Shown one piece after another: positions 12,001-22,152 of a stretch of DNA of 64,000 nt. The position numbers and the translations under genes are program-made. The notes beneath the pieces are model-generated. The model worked only from the letters and a program-made list of their open reading frames with translations. It made no database searches and was not told the origin of the DNA. The stretch comes from Lytechinus pictus (taxonomy: Eukaryota; Echinodermata; Echinoidea; Temnopleuroida; Toxopneustidae). Position 1 is the stretch's first letter. Each line of letters starts with the position of its first letter. The stretch is taken from assembly GCF_037042905.1 (NCBI RefSeq), contig NC_087249.1:13517201-13581200 (forward strand), given 5' to 3'.

Positions 12001-15000
12001 TACATGCGGTGACTTGGTCCCGACGATGCTGCGAGTGTTTTCCAAGTGTCCCCAGGCCCGGGCTTTGACCTCGGTCTCGTGCTGTTACATGAAGATGAAA
12101 TGCGCGCTACCGGAAGCAGTTCCGTCACCTTCTGCAAATTCCTTGGAACCTGTTCAAAATGGCGACTTGAGAAAGATGATCCATTCAGATTCTTTGCAAG
12201 AGTCCCCCATACTAACTGAGAGCCATGACAGACTGGAATTTCCAAGAGAAACATCAGACTCAGATAATAACAGTTATTCCATGGATGATTATTCAACACT
12301 GAATTTGAAGGGTTACCCCATGAGTAAGTTTGTTCAGAGTCTTGGTGGGGAAACCATCGAGTTTACAGCTATGGAACTAGCCTGCCATTTCCTTGAAAGC
12401 TACCACAAGCGGTTAAAAGGTGAGATGTTCATCTTAGAAAGGAATCAAGCTCTCTCATGACATAGAGCTGAAAAGAAAAACATTCATGAAATGGTATCCC
12501 TTCAAATCCCTCTTAGAAACAAATCATGAGAAATTAATTTTTCATGCCTCCAACGACTTTCTGTTCATAGACCAAGTTAATATCCATGGGGATCATACAA
12601 CTTAGAATAAAAAGTCATCATGTGTCAAAGGTAACATGGAAGTCAACTGTGATATTGCAATATTTATGATAAATATGTATTTGTCAGCTTCAGATGCCAG
12701 CCTAGGATGCCAACCTGATTCTCAATGGGTATCATACATCCTTAGTGGTCATCAAATGTCAAAGGTCATCAAACAGGTCAACTTGAATGTAACAATATTC
12801 TATCAAAGTTCAACGAAGAGGTCACTGCTAATATCACAATATTCTATCATTTATTTGTTAGCCTCAGATGCCAACCTGATTCTCCATGGGTATCGTGCAA
12901 CCTTAGAAGTCATCATACACGGCTTTGATCCCGGGATGACCCAGTCTCACTCGGGCATTTGTAGAATCAAGAAAGCAGTGGCTAGTGTCAGAAAACCCCA
13001 CCTCAAGACATTTCAAGAGTTAGTGTTAACCTCTTGCATACTGCATTCTGTAATTGACATAGGCATTGTACAGGGACCACATCGTCCCAGTGCACAGCAG
13101 GTTAATGAAGAAGTGGGCTTTCTGGGTAGAGCCCCCTTTCAAATAGTTGAATGTGAGATGGATATATAAAGAGAGAAAGTAAAAGGCTCAAATTTGAGGA
13201 GAATGTCTAAGAGAGATATTAATGAAACACGGCTACCGGTACTTCCAATAACAGTGGTAATTGGTAATCTCCCTGCTTCAACTTTATTAGTTTTTAATAA
13301 CAATATATTGCCCCCTCTTTGCACAAACAGTCCGAATAGTATGCCAGTTTCGCCCAAGTTGATTAGACAACCCATGATTGATGCAAGGACTCAAAGTTAC
13401 CAGTTGATATTTTTGTCAAAATATTGGTTTGGGCTCGAACTTCTTCATCGAAAATAAAAGTAGGGGTATTTCAGATGGATATTTTTTATTGCAGCATATT
13501 TAATTATAAAGTCAAAAAGGGGCCTAAGCTTTCGATCCTAGCAGAATCTTCGTCGGAGGCAAAATGACAAACATATAAAGTGGAACAACCATAATATAGA
13601 CCACAAACAAGCTACAGCAACACTAGAAACAAGGAGACAAAAGGGGCATTAGTGAGTAGAGAAGACCAATCAGGTTAGTGAAGGGGATGAAAGAAAAGGA
13701 GTAGGCAGACACAAAGGGAAGTTAGTGTAAGTAAGGACAGTAAAAGACCTCAAGCCACCATATGTTACACCATATGTGTTTATATTTATATATTTTTTCA
13801 TATACATTTCTTTTTTGGATATATTTATATACATGTACATATCACTTATAGATACATATTTACACTTACCTTCTTCTCTTAGTTTGTTTAATGCTTTATC
13901 ATATGTACTTATATGTCTTTTGCACATTATCAGTTGTTCCCCATTCTTTTTCTTCCTTTTTTTCCCCCACTCTTATGCACCAGTTTATTAAGCCTTTCTT
14001 TGTAACCTGTTTGACCCACCTCTCACTAATTCTCTTGTTTTTCATCCCATTATCACTGTTTTGTTCCAGATCCTGTTTGATGTTGCCTGCCTCATTATTT
14101 TAATCCCTCTTGGCTTGAGGTCTTTTACTGTCCTTACTTACACTAACTTCCCTTTGTGTCTGCCTACTCCTTTTCTTTCATCCCCTTCACTAACCTGATT
14201 GGTCTTCTCTACTCACTAATGCCCCTTTTGTCTCCTTGTTTCTAGTGTTGCTGTAGCTTGTTTGTGGTCTATATTATGGTTGTTCCACTTTATATGTTTG
14301 TCATTTTGCCTCCGACGAAGATTCTGCTAGGATCGAAAGCTTAGGCCCCTTTTTGACTTTATAATTTACTCCATTGGCTCTCTTTTATTAGATAAGCAGT
14401 TTTCAGCAGCTTCTTTTTGCCAGCATATTTAATGTTAACAAAAATTGTAGTTTGACAAAAAATTGTCTTGTTTTATAACCAGAGAGGATGATAGCCAATG
14501 ATTTTAAAACTTGATGGGTGGTTTTCGGAACTAGAATTTTAAAGCACACTTCTATGAAATGCTGGCTTCATAATACTTTTTACATATTCAAGGAAATCAT
14601 TGTTTCCCAATTTTTTCATTAAAATTCATTATATTTTCATAATCGTCCCATTTCACGAGTTTGTAATGACTTTTTGCACCAAGATGAGAATAATTTGTAA
14701 TGGTGAATAAAGTTGACAACTGGCACTCCATAAAAGTGTGGTCAAAATTAACCCAAGTTTAACTAAACCATGGCTATCAGAATACCATCCAATTATTCTA
14801 TTAAGTGTAAATAGTGCAGTAATCTGGATAAACCATGAATTTAAAACCACCTAGTTGTGAACATTGGCCAATGATTTTCCAAAACATGTTTCTTTCGGGC
14901 ATATTTCAGGTATGCTTCTGGCGTGCTTGGTGCTCTGGGCATTCCATGTGAAGACCACCGCCTGGCGGAACTGGAAGAAATGTGCCGACCAGAATGGACC

Positions 15001-16522
15001 AATGTCATTACTTTCCACGTGCTTCGTAGTATGATGGGTCCCATAGTAGAGAGTTTCCTATTGCTGGATAGGGTCCTCTATCTCTTTGATCAAGGTCAGT
15101 GGAATCTTATTTTGCTTATGACAGAGATGTCATCTTTTCTTGTCGTAAACCATAAAGTGATTGTGATGTTGTGTGGCGTGAAAAGATAAAACCCCTAGAT
15201 TGGTGGACCTTACTGATGAATGCTAATCGATACTTGTATTCAAATCATTATGTTGTCTTTATCATCTTAATTATTTTCATCATCATCATCATCAGCAGCA
15301 GCATCATCATCATCATCATTACTATCACCATCATCGTCATTACTATCAGCATCATCATCATCACCATCTTCATCACCATCAGCAGCATCATCATCACCAT
15401 CATCACCATCATCACCAGCATCATCATCACCATCATCATCACCATCATCATCATCACTCTCATCATCATCACTCTCATCACCATCATCACTCTCATCACC
15501 ATCATTACCACTGTCATCAATTATCACTGCTATGATTATCCAGCTCCTAAGTAATATCATCGTTATTGCATTCATTATCACTACACATCGTTATCATAAT
15601 TACCATTCTAGTTATGGTATTGTTCATTTTGTCATTAACCTCTTCAGTGACAAGCAGCAGCAATAAGAGCACCACAACCATCTTCATCATAATTATCATC
15701 GTCACCATCATCATTAACATCACTATCATCAAAATCATCATCATCTTCCTCTTTAATCTTTGTCATCACTATCATTATTATCAAAATCATCATCTTCCTC
15801 TTAAACTTTGTCATCATTATCGTTATCAAAATCATCATCATTGCCATCATCATCACCAGCATCATTAGTTTCTTCATCCTCATCATCACCATCGAGGAGA
15901 GAAAAGAGGCAAAAATTTGAGGAAAATTTTACATTTCTAGGGTTTCTAAAAATGATGCTTGTTTAATAGACTTCACACCTGTATAAGGGTTAAAGTGCAC
16001 ACAGGAATGAATAGAATATTTGAAAAATGATTATTATAATTTGTAATAGTGATTTATATTTTAATTGTCCAATGTATATAATCAACTGCGCATTAGAATA
16101 CATAAAAGGTGAAATAGTTAACAAGATAAGTAAACAAATAGTATGATTAAGTTAGAATTACAGGCAAAGGGAAGCCTACTTTCTCTACAAATTACATGTA
16201 TATACCAATTGAACACATGGGGGGGGGGGGTTAGAAACCTGTGTCGTGCATATGTGCTTCCACCTTTCAATATTATTCTTTTTGAGCTGTAATATTCTGG
16301 CATATAATTTCTCTTCAATACCCCCTACTCAATAGGCCTCTGAAGTAAAAATCTAATACATATTTTCCCCTCTGTTTCTCACTCTATATTACAATGTAAT
16401 CTACAGGTATAGAGAGCAAACTAGTTCCTGTTTTCGATGCAAGTATCTCTCCAAGGAACTTTGCACTGGTGGCAATAAAGGATGATGACCATAAGCTGAG
16501 TTCTACAAATCTTAAAAGATGA
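5980..16522 (+). CDS. METTL25B: METTL25B / RRNAD1-type methyltransferase-like protein (9 coding exons)
   Basis: Coding exons are 5980-6093, 6819-6925, 8516-8714, 10008-10168, 11270-11297, 11591-12419, 12868-13018, 14910-15094 and 16407-16522. They total 1,890 nt, giving 629 residues with every junction in phase. The SAM-binding motif [13 protein letters not shown] is at about residues 154-166, GLHTCGDL at about 338-345, and a CCYMK motif at about 367-371. The C-terminal block [12 protein letters not shown] and a [11 protein letters not shown] ending are typical of the RRNAD1/METTL25B family and fit it better than METTL25. Human METTL25B is about 475 residues. The excess is mainly a Ser/Asp-rich, probably disordered part of exon 6 on either side of the GLHTCGDL block. 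The family resembles class I SAM-dependent methyltransferases, but to my knowledge its substrate is not settled. The ATG at 5,980 follows an acceptor at 5,970, so an upstream untranslated exon is likely. Introns hold many mobile elements. Confidence 0.9.
6819..6925 (+). CDS. METTL25B: METTL25B coding exon 2
   Basis: Bounded by CACGTAG and GTAAGT, this 107-nt exon ends in phase 2. It encodes [19 protein letters not shown], which matches the conserved EFF..W...P.SW..AL family block. Confidence 0.85.
7393..7735. mobile_element. hAT-like non-autonomous element
   Basis: The ends CAGTGGCGTACCTGGG and, inverted, CACTAGCGTACCTAC are flanked by the perfect 8-bp repeat CCCCAAAT (7,385-7,392 and 7,736-7,743). 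Both features are hAT hallmarks. Inside are about three tandem units that pair a long A-run with the phrase GGGTCTTCAATCACAAATG. Lies in METTL25B intron 2. Confidence 0.85.
8516..8714 (+). CDS. METTL25B: METTL25B coding exon 3
   Basis: Bounded by TATTACAG and GTAATG, 199 nt. It encodes the [18 protein letters not shown] helix and a basic [13 protein letters not shown] segment, both conserved before the methyltransferase fold in this family. Confidence 0.85.
9243..9420 (+). mobile_element. tRNA-derived SINE fragment
   Basis: A B-box-like GGGTTCGAATCCCAGCC is followed by the body CATTGTGCTGCACTCAACCC and GGTGAATG. An ATT-rich tail comes last. The same body occurs twice at 62.2-62.6 kb. The tRNA 5' half is missing here. 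Lies in METTL25B intron 3. Confidence 0.65.
9735..10005. repeat. CATC/ATCC tetranucleotide microsatellite
   Basis: About 270 bp of imperfect CATC and CACC units. It runs directly into the acceptor of METTL25B exon 4, so the array forms the polypyrimidine tract. Open frames through it (Pro/Ser/His/Ile repeats, or Met/Asp/Gly/Trp on the other strand) are artefacts. Confidence 0.9.
10008..10168 (+). CDS. METTL25B: METTL25B coding exon 4 (SAM motif I)
   Basis: This 161-nt exon encodes the glycine-rich SAM-binding loop [11 protein letters not shown] followed by the acidic SIEAV strand end. Its acceptor (CCATCAG) is the last unit of a tetranucleotide CATC/ATCC microsatellite, which supplies the pyrimidine tract. 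The donor is GACAA|GTAAGG. Confidence 0.85.
10209..10714. mobile_element. MITE with GTCTCGCCCAC ends
   Basis: GTCTCGCCCAC at the left matches inverted GTGGGCGAGAC at the right. Inside are two tandem units of about 170 bp sharing the phrase GGATGGTAGATGGACTTGGG and an AGGTCAAAGGTCA direct repeat (10,396 and 10,553). Lies in METTL25B intron 4. No coding capacity. Confidence 0.65.
11270..11297 (+). CDS. METTL25B: METTL25B coding exon 5 (28-nt micro-exon)
   Basis: A very short exon between a strong pyrimidine tract with ACAG and donor GTGAGT. It completes a lysine codon and encodes KIKTIIQKR. Including it restores the reading frame between exons 4 and 6. Confidence 0.75.
11591..12419 (+). CDS. 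METTL25B: METTL25B coding exon 6 (large central exon)
   Basis: An 829-nt exon bounded by TCTTTACAG and GTGAGA. It carries the conserved [10 protein letters not shown] and SCCYMKM blocks and then [11 protein letters not shown]. Between these are long Ser/Asp/Glu/Pro-rich stretches with no recognisable domain, which account for most of the extra length over the human protein. Confidence 0.85.
12575..12867 (+). repeat. Degenerate partial copies of METTL25B exon 7
   Basis: Three staggered units, spaced about 140-160 bp, share the phrase around CATGGGTATCATAC...CTTAG. They occur near 12,586, 12,727 and 12,887, and the last is the real exon 7. The second unit also keeps a TCAGATGCCA acceptor-like start. 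This looks like tandem duplication of the acceptor and first part of the exon, followed by decay. Confidence 0.65.
12868..13018 (+). CDS. METTL25B: METTL25B coding exon 7
   Basis: Bounded by GCCTCAG and a non-standard but valid donor GTTAGT, 151 nt. It encodes [10 protein letters not shown] and a basic C-terminal stretch matching the YRAALE block of the family. Degenerate copies of its 5' part lie just upstream. Confidence 0.75.
13502..14366. mobile_element. Foldback element with Penelope-type ends
   Basis: Two 256-bp arms (13,502-13,757 and 14,111-14,366) are near-perfect inverted copies around a pyrimidine-rich centre. Each arm starts AATTATAAAGTC and contains a CGACGA...GAAA block resembling a hammerhead core, as known in terminal repeats of Penelope-like elements. 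No reverse transcriptase is present, so this is a non-autonomous or rearranged copy. Lies in METTL25B intron 7. Confidence 0.65.
14309..14350 (+). ncRNA. Hammerhead-ribozyme-like motif (degenerate)
   Basis: The order is CCGACGA, then stem II GATTC-TGCTA-GGATC, then GAAA, then a short possible stem III. The strict core is CUGANGA, and here the U is C. Stem III and the cleavage triplet are not convincing. The inverted partner lies at about 13,519-13,560. Similar motifs are known in Penelope-like elements. Confidence 0.4.
14910..15094 (+). CDS. METTL25B: METTL25B coding exon 8
   Basis: Bounded by ATATTTCAG and GTCAGT, 185 nt. It encodes the conserved [18 protein letters not shown] helix near the C terminus. 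Confidence 0.85.
15267..15895. repeat. ATC/CAT trinucleotide microsatellite
   Basis: About 600 bp of imperfect CAT/ATC units in METTL25B intron 8, between exon 8 (ending 15,094) and exon 9. Open frames reading poly-Met/Val or poly-Asp on either strand come from this repeat and are not genes. Confidence 0.95.
16407..16522 (+). CDS. METTL25B: METTL25B coding exon 9 (terminal)
   Basis: Begins after ATCTACAG and ends at TGA (16,520-16,522). It encodes the LVPVFD...[11 protein letters not shown] ending shared with METTL25B relatives, plus a short lineage-specific tail. No convincing polyadenylation signal was placed. Confidence 0.85.
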
Positions 16523-17356
16523 TAGATGTTGTCACATTAGTGAACAACTTTGATGAAATAATTGCAAGAATTACTGCTTCTCTGCATACTGATGTACTCG
16601 ACAGCCATAAAGCCTATGATTTGTTTTGGTAAATCCGCAAAAAGGGCTTGTTCCTCCATGTATTGAATTCATTACTAGATTATATAAATTTATATGACCC
16701 AAAATTGTGTTTTATTGTATTTTATTGAATTCACTTCAATCATGTGCCCGACTGGACTTAAAATTTCAGGCTATAATCTTTTTTTTGTATCTTTCTTATA
16801 TCCAATTGTAAAATTTGCAAAGTCAATGCTCAAAGGGCTATTTTTAAATGAAGTTAAAATCATTATCAAGAGATGGTGCTAAATGCCAAATTTCAATTCT
16901 GATGGTTAAAAAAGAAACATCCAATGACCACTAGACTTCTGTAATAATGGAATGTTAGATGATGCTCAAGTACAGGGTTGGGCTCATTCTTCAATTCTGT
17001 GATTGAAGAAATGTTCAATTACAATTAATTTAACTAAATTACTTTTTTTTTCAATTACAATTACCAATTATTTTTGTCAATTACAATTTCAATTACTTTC
17101 TATAAAAGTCATAAATGAAATCAATTTGTATTCTGTATATCTGTATGTTCTAGCACCACCTATTTCAACATAATTCTAAGTTACAGAGAAACTGAAAAGA
17201 CATACGTTTATGTTTAATACACTAAATAAAGAGCATGGATTCTGCCTACTACACTCTTTGATGCTAATGGAGTAGACATGGAAAAGGTCATGAAATTAAA
17301 ACATAAAATTAAGTACTGGTAAGTTTATTGTAAAGTAGTTAAAAGTTATTACATAT
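16523..17356. other. METTL25B 3' flank
   Basis: AT-rich, with a CAATTAC-rich simple stretch at about 17,000-17,100. It probably includes the METTL25B 3' untranslated region. AATAAA occurs at about 17,225 but is far from the stop. No other gene is seen. Confidence 0.4.
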
Positions 17357-19880
17357 GGGCAATTCCATGGAAAATGTTCACTTTAGAGAAAAAATGAAGT
17401 TTCAGATTTCATTTAAGCAGTCAAATTTTCTTAAAAAGTAATCTATAAAGTTTCAATTTCCAATAGAAAAATCGCAATATTGATAAAATTTTGAAGTTTT
17501 TTCCACCATCAAAAAAATAGAATAGTAAATTGCAAAATCTAAAAAACGTGGCTATTTTTATACAATTCATCTTTCCTGTCTCTACTTAAAGCAAATAAGG
17601 TCCCAGAGGTCTCTTTTAACTTTTGAATAGGTGATTAATGTTTACATCAACAGAAAATCATTGTTAAATTTTATGCCATTCATCAGTTTTAGAGAAATCG
17701 ATCTTCAGATTTGTGTGATTTCTTTATCATTATCAGTGTCATGTCCGTTACGTTTTTCACTTAAAGTTTTCACAGCTTACAGGAAATTTGTCTGAAGGTA
17801 CTGCAGATTCAGATTCTATGTTAGAATTAAACCCCCTACCATGTGTAGCAATCATTTTCCCTTACCACTTTTCATTTTCATAAAAATGGCGTAACGGACA
17901 TGACACTTCGCGTAACGGACATGACGCCTTATATATGACAAAAGGCAGCATTCACGAAAACAAAATATTAGGCTCAGTGTCACAGACTGAGGTCAGTCTC
18001 AATTGCTTGAGGATAGCTGGATGTAATAACTCCTAGAACCTGCATGTCATTCAAGCTATTTTTAGAAGTTGGTTAATGATAAAAGTTCAGCTCTTGTTTT
18101 GGTATATTTTTCTGAGAATTAACGGTATGCCACATAATATTAGGATAAGATGAAGCTAGATCTGGCAACATACTCAGATCACAATCTGTATCATTTGTGT
18201 TTGAACAATACAATTGATTATCTTAGGTGTTTGCACTGACAGTTTGGAGCATGGTAAAATTTCAACTTGTGAATTCATGAGATCATTGATGATATTGCTT
18301 CAAAGTATCTGACTTTCACCAACCTCAACTTCTTCAGTGATGGCACAGGCTCACATTTAAAAACAAGTTTGTATTCAGATTTCTGTGTTAGATGATGTAC
18401 AATGTAGCTCAGTGAATCCATGAATCTACAGTGGCACTTCTTTGCAATATCACAAGGAAGGAATGTGGCGCGATCAATAAAATAAAGTTATGTCATCATA
18501 GTATTTTGGTCAGCCATAAGCACGATTTGAATGATGTATCTTCATTTGTACACAAGCAGCGCGGACAATGCAACGAAATTAGATACAGCCACATTTGTCA
18601 GCAAGCAAGATTGAAAGATTTAGAACATCCAAGATTTGATGAAAGGATGATTATACTCGGGATGAGATTTATTTTGAATGAAAAAAATCTCAGAAGCGAT
18701 TTACAAACATTCTGATTACCTTTCAACTCATACTCGATAATGAAAACTGGTTTCCAGGTACTGCTATCAAATTTTAAAATACTTTTTAATATAATTTTTT
18801 TTAATCTTAAAACTGACATTAATACTAGTACATATTCTTTATCATAAAATACATTTCATACTATGTTCATCTTGGATTTATACAGGTCTGGTACATTTTG
18901 TTTTCTTCTCACAAAAAATGAGATTTGGTCTTCTCAGTGTGTCGTAATGGTACTATAAGCATTGTATTCTATATAGCTATTAAATTAATAATACCTGCCA
19001 ATAATATCTACATGTTTTTCTTAAGAATGTTAGTTAAGGTACTTTGCTGTTACATAATTATTCATATTTCTTTCATTTTGAAACTAAGAAGTGCTGATGA
19101 AGTTCACTTCGTAAGGGTGTCATGTCCGTTACGCTGGTGTATATTGTCAAATAGTAAGCCATGAATAAAAAATAATCTTTACTATAAACTTTTTCTCTTT
19201 TAATTAGGTGTAGTGGATGGTAGTAACTGGAAAATACTCATTAACTGTTGTTAACTGGTGTAAAAGTAAATTTTCTTAATATTTTTTTGTTTTATGAATA
19301 TTGTATGAAAAGCCCCTCTCTCAAATTGCAAAATAATAGGAGATATTACAGATTACCAGTTATGATGTGTGTCTCTAACCTCTAGCCTTAACATGTAAAC
19401 AATTAGACTTGTACCATATCTTGTAATAAAATAATTATATTCGCTTACAAAAAGTGGACGAAACTGTCATGTCCGTTACGCTTCATGTGTCATGTCCGTT
19501 ACGCTACATTTTGAGCTATGAATACAGAATGCACTGCAAAACTGTTGTTAAACACCATTTTATGGATAGAGCATGATCTTAAGGTTAAATTAACACCAGC
19601 GTCAGGTGCATGCAATCTAAGAATTCACAGAAATTTTGATAAGCAATAGGAGGTAAAAATGCTTCGTCCATTTCGTGTCATGTCCGTTACGCTGACAAAG
19701 AGTGCAATTTCTCCCCAACTGTTCAACGAAACGATTTGAAATTTCATGTGTATGTAACTGATACTTAAATGTGTCTGATAAGCTCAGTAGCAATTATCAA
19801 AAGACTGCTAATTCTACTGTATAAACCTTTGAATTACAAAAATTTGTCTGAACGTCATGTCCGTTACGCTGGAATTGCCC
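17357..19880. mobile_element. 2.5-kb element with GGGCAATTCCA ends and repeated GTCATGTCCGTTACG
   Basis: The terminal inverted repeat GGGCAATTCCA starts at 17,357 and ends inverted at 19,880, with ATAT on both outer sides. The 15-bp motif GTCATGTCCGTTACG occurs eight times. The plus copies start at 17,738, 19,119, 19,466, 19,489, 19,677 and 19,854, and the minus copies at 17,890 and 17,911. The last copy is 12 bp from the right end. Such subterminal repeats are usually transposase-binding sites. The longest open frame (18,431-18,715) shows no known domain. Confidence 0.6.
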
Positions 19881-20100
19881 ATATATGATATAGCCTACTA
19901 GTGATGTTTATATGCAATTTATGTTACATAGGGTTACATCATGTACATCAGCTGACAAGCAATCAAATTCACAATCTAATTTTAACATTTCTATGACACT
20001 ATAGTTTATATACCTGTAGGCCTTGTTACACATGTATGTCATGGTGGTCAGTGCATGGATATATGCAGTGTAGTATGTACAGTATACACCCGTATAGCCC

Positions 20101-20621
20101 CCGGGGGGGGCACTCAGTATATAATGCATAGTGGGTATGTGCCGCGGAGGGGACCCCCATTTTTACACTCAAATTTCCGTTCCAAGGCATAGCATTTTTG
20201 TCTTATTGAGAAAAAGAACAAAGAAAGCCGCTCCAAGGCATAGCATTTTCTTCTTATCGAGAAAAAAAGAAGAAAGATACCCGCTCCAAAGCTTCGCATA
20301 TTTTCCGTTACACCGTTCCGGTCGCATTGATCTGCTACGATGAGCCGCAATTTTGGTGAAAAGCGACCGGAGAGCGCTGTGCGAGCATCGCCTCTGCGCT
20401 GGCGCCCGTGCGCCGTGCTAGCTGCATGCACGTATGCTCGTTCCATTGGGATGCACACGCAGGTGACCCGTTCCAAGGACCCCCGTTTTCACAAACATTT
20501 GTAGTTCCGAAGCCCGTTCCGAGGACCCTCCTTTTTACAATAAGCCCGCTCCAAGGCCCCCGTTTTTTGTCTCGCCCGCGGCACACCCCTACCACTTTTT
20601 TGGTCGAGTGCCCCCCCCGGG
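20101..20621 (+). mobile_element. MITE with CCGGGGGGGGCACTC ends, full copy
   Basis: CCGGGGGGGGCACTC at the left matches inverted GAGTGCCCCCCCCGG at the right. A 9-bp repeat GTATAGCCC flanks both sides (20,092-20,100 and 20,622-20,630). The interior is GC-rich with several CGTTCCAAGG/CGCTCCAAGG phrases. A half copy in reverse orientation lies at 59,985-60,305. Confidence 0.75.
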
Positions 20622-20639
20622 GTATAGCCCCTATGAATG

Positions 20640-21888
20640 AATGATATATTCTTTTATTTGATAAGATATATTTCGCAAATATCCGTTAACGCCAATTTAG
20701 AGGAATAAAAGCAATATAGCTATATGAAGAAGCTTGCTACTGTTCAACTGGTATCATCTATTGTCCAAAAATCACAAGACGATGAAACCTACTTTTTTGG
20801 CTAGAAAAGGGCTATAAAAATGTTTAAATTTAGGTAAAATCTCCTTTAACTTTACAAATGATGGTTTAACAGTACTAATTTTAGGAAAAACAAATTGCCT
20901 GCCCCTAAAAACATATGAATAGACACCCAAAAACCAGAGAAAAAGGCCACCAAATATGAAGTTGTGGCCTAAAATGTGATTTTGGGGGGGTTTTGGCGGC
21001 CATTTTGGATTTTGGCCCGGCACACTTTTTTCTCGGACCAGAGGCACAAAATATTGTCATTTCATGTTGAGATAAGGTTAAAGGAACACAAAAAAGCTGT
21101 TGGCACAGTCAAATAAAAAATCACCCATTTATAGCCCACTCCTAATCATATATTGTAATGAAATAGCTATTTTTCAATAAAATGTATCCTTAAAATATTG
21201 CACAGCTACATTTATTTGTTTAACTCCAAGAGCAAGATTTGTTTTTAATTCAAGGAGATAATAGTTTTACCCCCAAAACAGTGCATATGTCTCATTTCTG
21301 CTATGCATCTGAGATATAAACTACCTTGATTTTTTAAAATATATAAGGAAAGAAGAATAAGAAAAGGGGGAGGAGGGGAGAAGGAAAAGGAGGAGGAAGA
21401 AGAGGGGGAGAGAAAGAGGAGATAAAAGAGGAGTAGAAAGTGATAGAGGAGGAGTAGTAAGAAGGAAACGGAAAAGGGGAGTGAATACAGGGTGTACATT
21501 TACTAATACCATAGCTTTGTTTCAAACAGAAAAATTATGAATACATAATTAGCCCTCTTGAATTCTTTTGTCCTGGCTCCTAACATTTACTGGCATGAAA
21601 AATTCTGCTCTTGAAATCTTTTCCATTATTAACTCCATTCCATGCAATGTACATATTATTTAAAAAGGAACCTGCCATTCAGAAATCATATTTTTTTCAT
21701 TGGTATTACTGACACTGGCATCACCACTACTATACCATTTTAATTCACCTGTACGAGTCTGGCGCCATAAAAAATGGCATAGGTAAAAATTTAAAAACTA
21801 GAACTTGTCCTCAATACAATAGATAAATGTTTTATTTCATTATTATTTTGAGTCAACCCCTAAAAAATCCAGACCAAGACGTTGTCCT
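20640..21888. other. Intergenic between METTL25B and L3HYPDH
   Basis: No exon found. It contains a purine-rich tract at about 21,345-21,480 and AT-rich sequence. It should hold the 3' untranslated region of the minus-strand L3HYPDH gene. Confidence 0.45.
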
Positions 21889-22152
21889 CTATCGAACAAC
21901 AAATCCTTTTCCCAATTCATCATCGTCTTCACATATAAAGGTGCTTTCTCCCAAGTAGTGCCCTTTTCCTGATATTTCAACCACAACTGCGTCAAAGCGG
22001 CTCACCTTAGTCTTTTCCACTGCTTTTCCTGTGAATGTTGTTCCTGTGACCCCACTCCTAAAGGATCTAGTCTGGCCCAAATCTATAAGTCCTTTATGAA
22101 GTTGAAGAGCGATGCGGGCAGTGACACCTGACCCACAGGGGGATCTGTCAAT
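21889..22152 (-). CDS. L3HYPDH: L3HYPDH exon 3 (second catalytic site)
   Basis: Begins after CCCCACCAG with IDRSPCGSGVTARIAL and ends FVVR-stop at 21,889. The TGT codon giving Cys266 is read directly from the sequence. The FTGKAVE and EISGKGHYLGESTFI strands are typical of the family C-terminal lobe. Confidence 0.9.
   Translation of the reverse strand: MDRSPCGSGVTARIALQLHKGLIDLGQTRSFRSGVTGTTFTGKAVEKTKVSRFDAVVVEISGKGHYLGESTFICEDDDELGKGFVVR

Noticed and set aside
11925..12299. 124-residue minus-strand frame
   Set aside because: It is the antisense of METTL25B exon 6, which has family motifs and consistent splice sites.
13776..14103. Hydrophobic small proteins in the 13.8-14.1 kb region
   Set aside because: They read T-rich sequence at the centre of the Penelope-type foldback element; apparent membrane segments reflect base composition.
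15248..15892. Poly-Met/Val and poly-Asp proteins
   Set aside because: They are translations of the ATC/CAT microsatellite in METTL25B intron 8.
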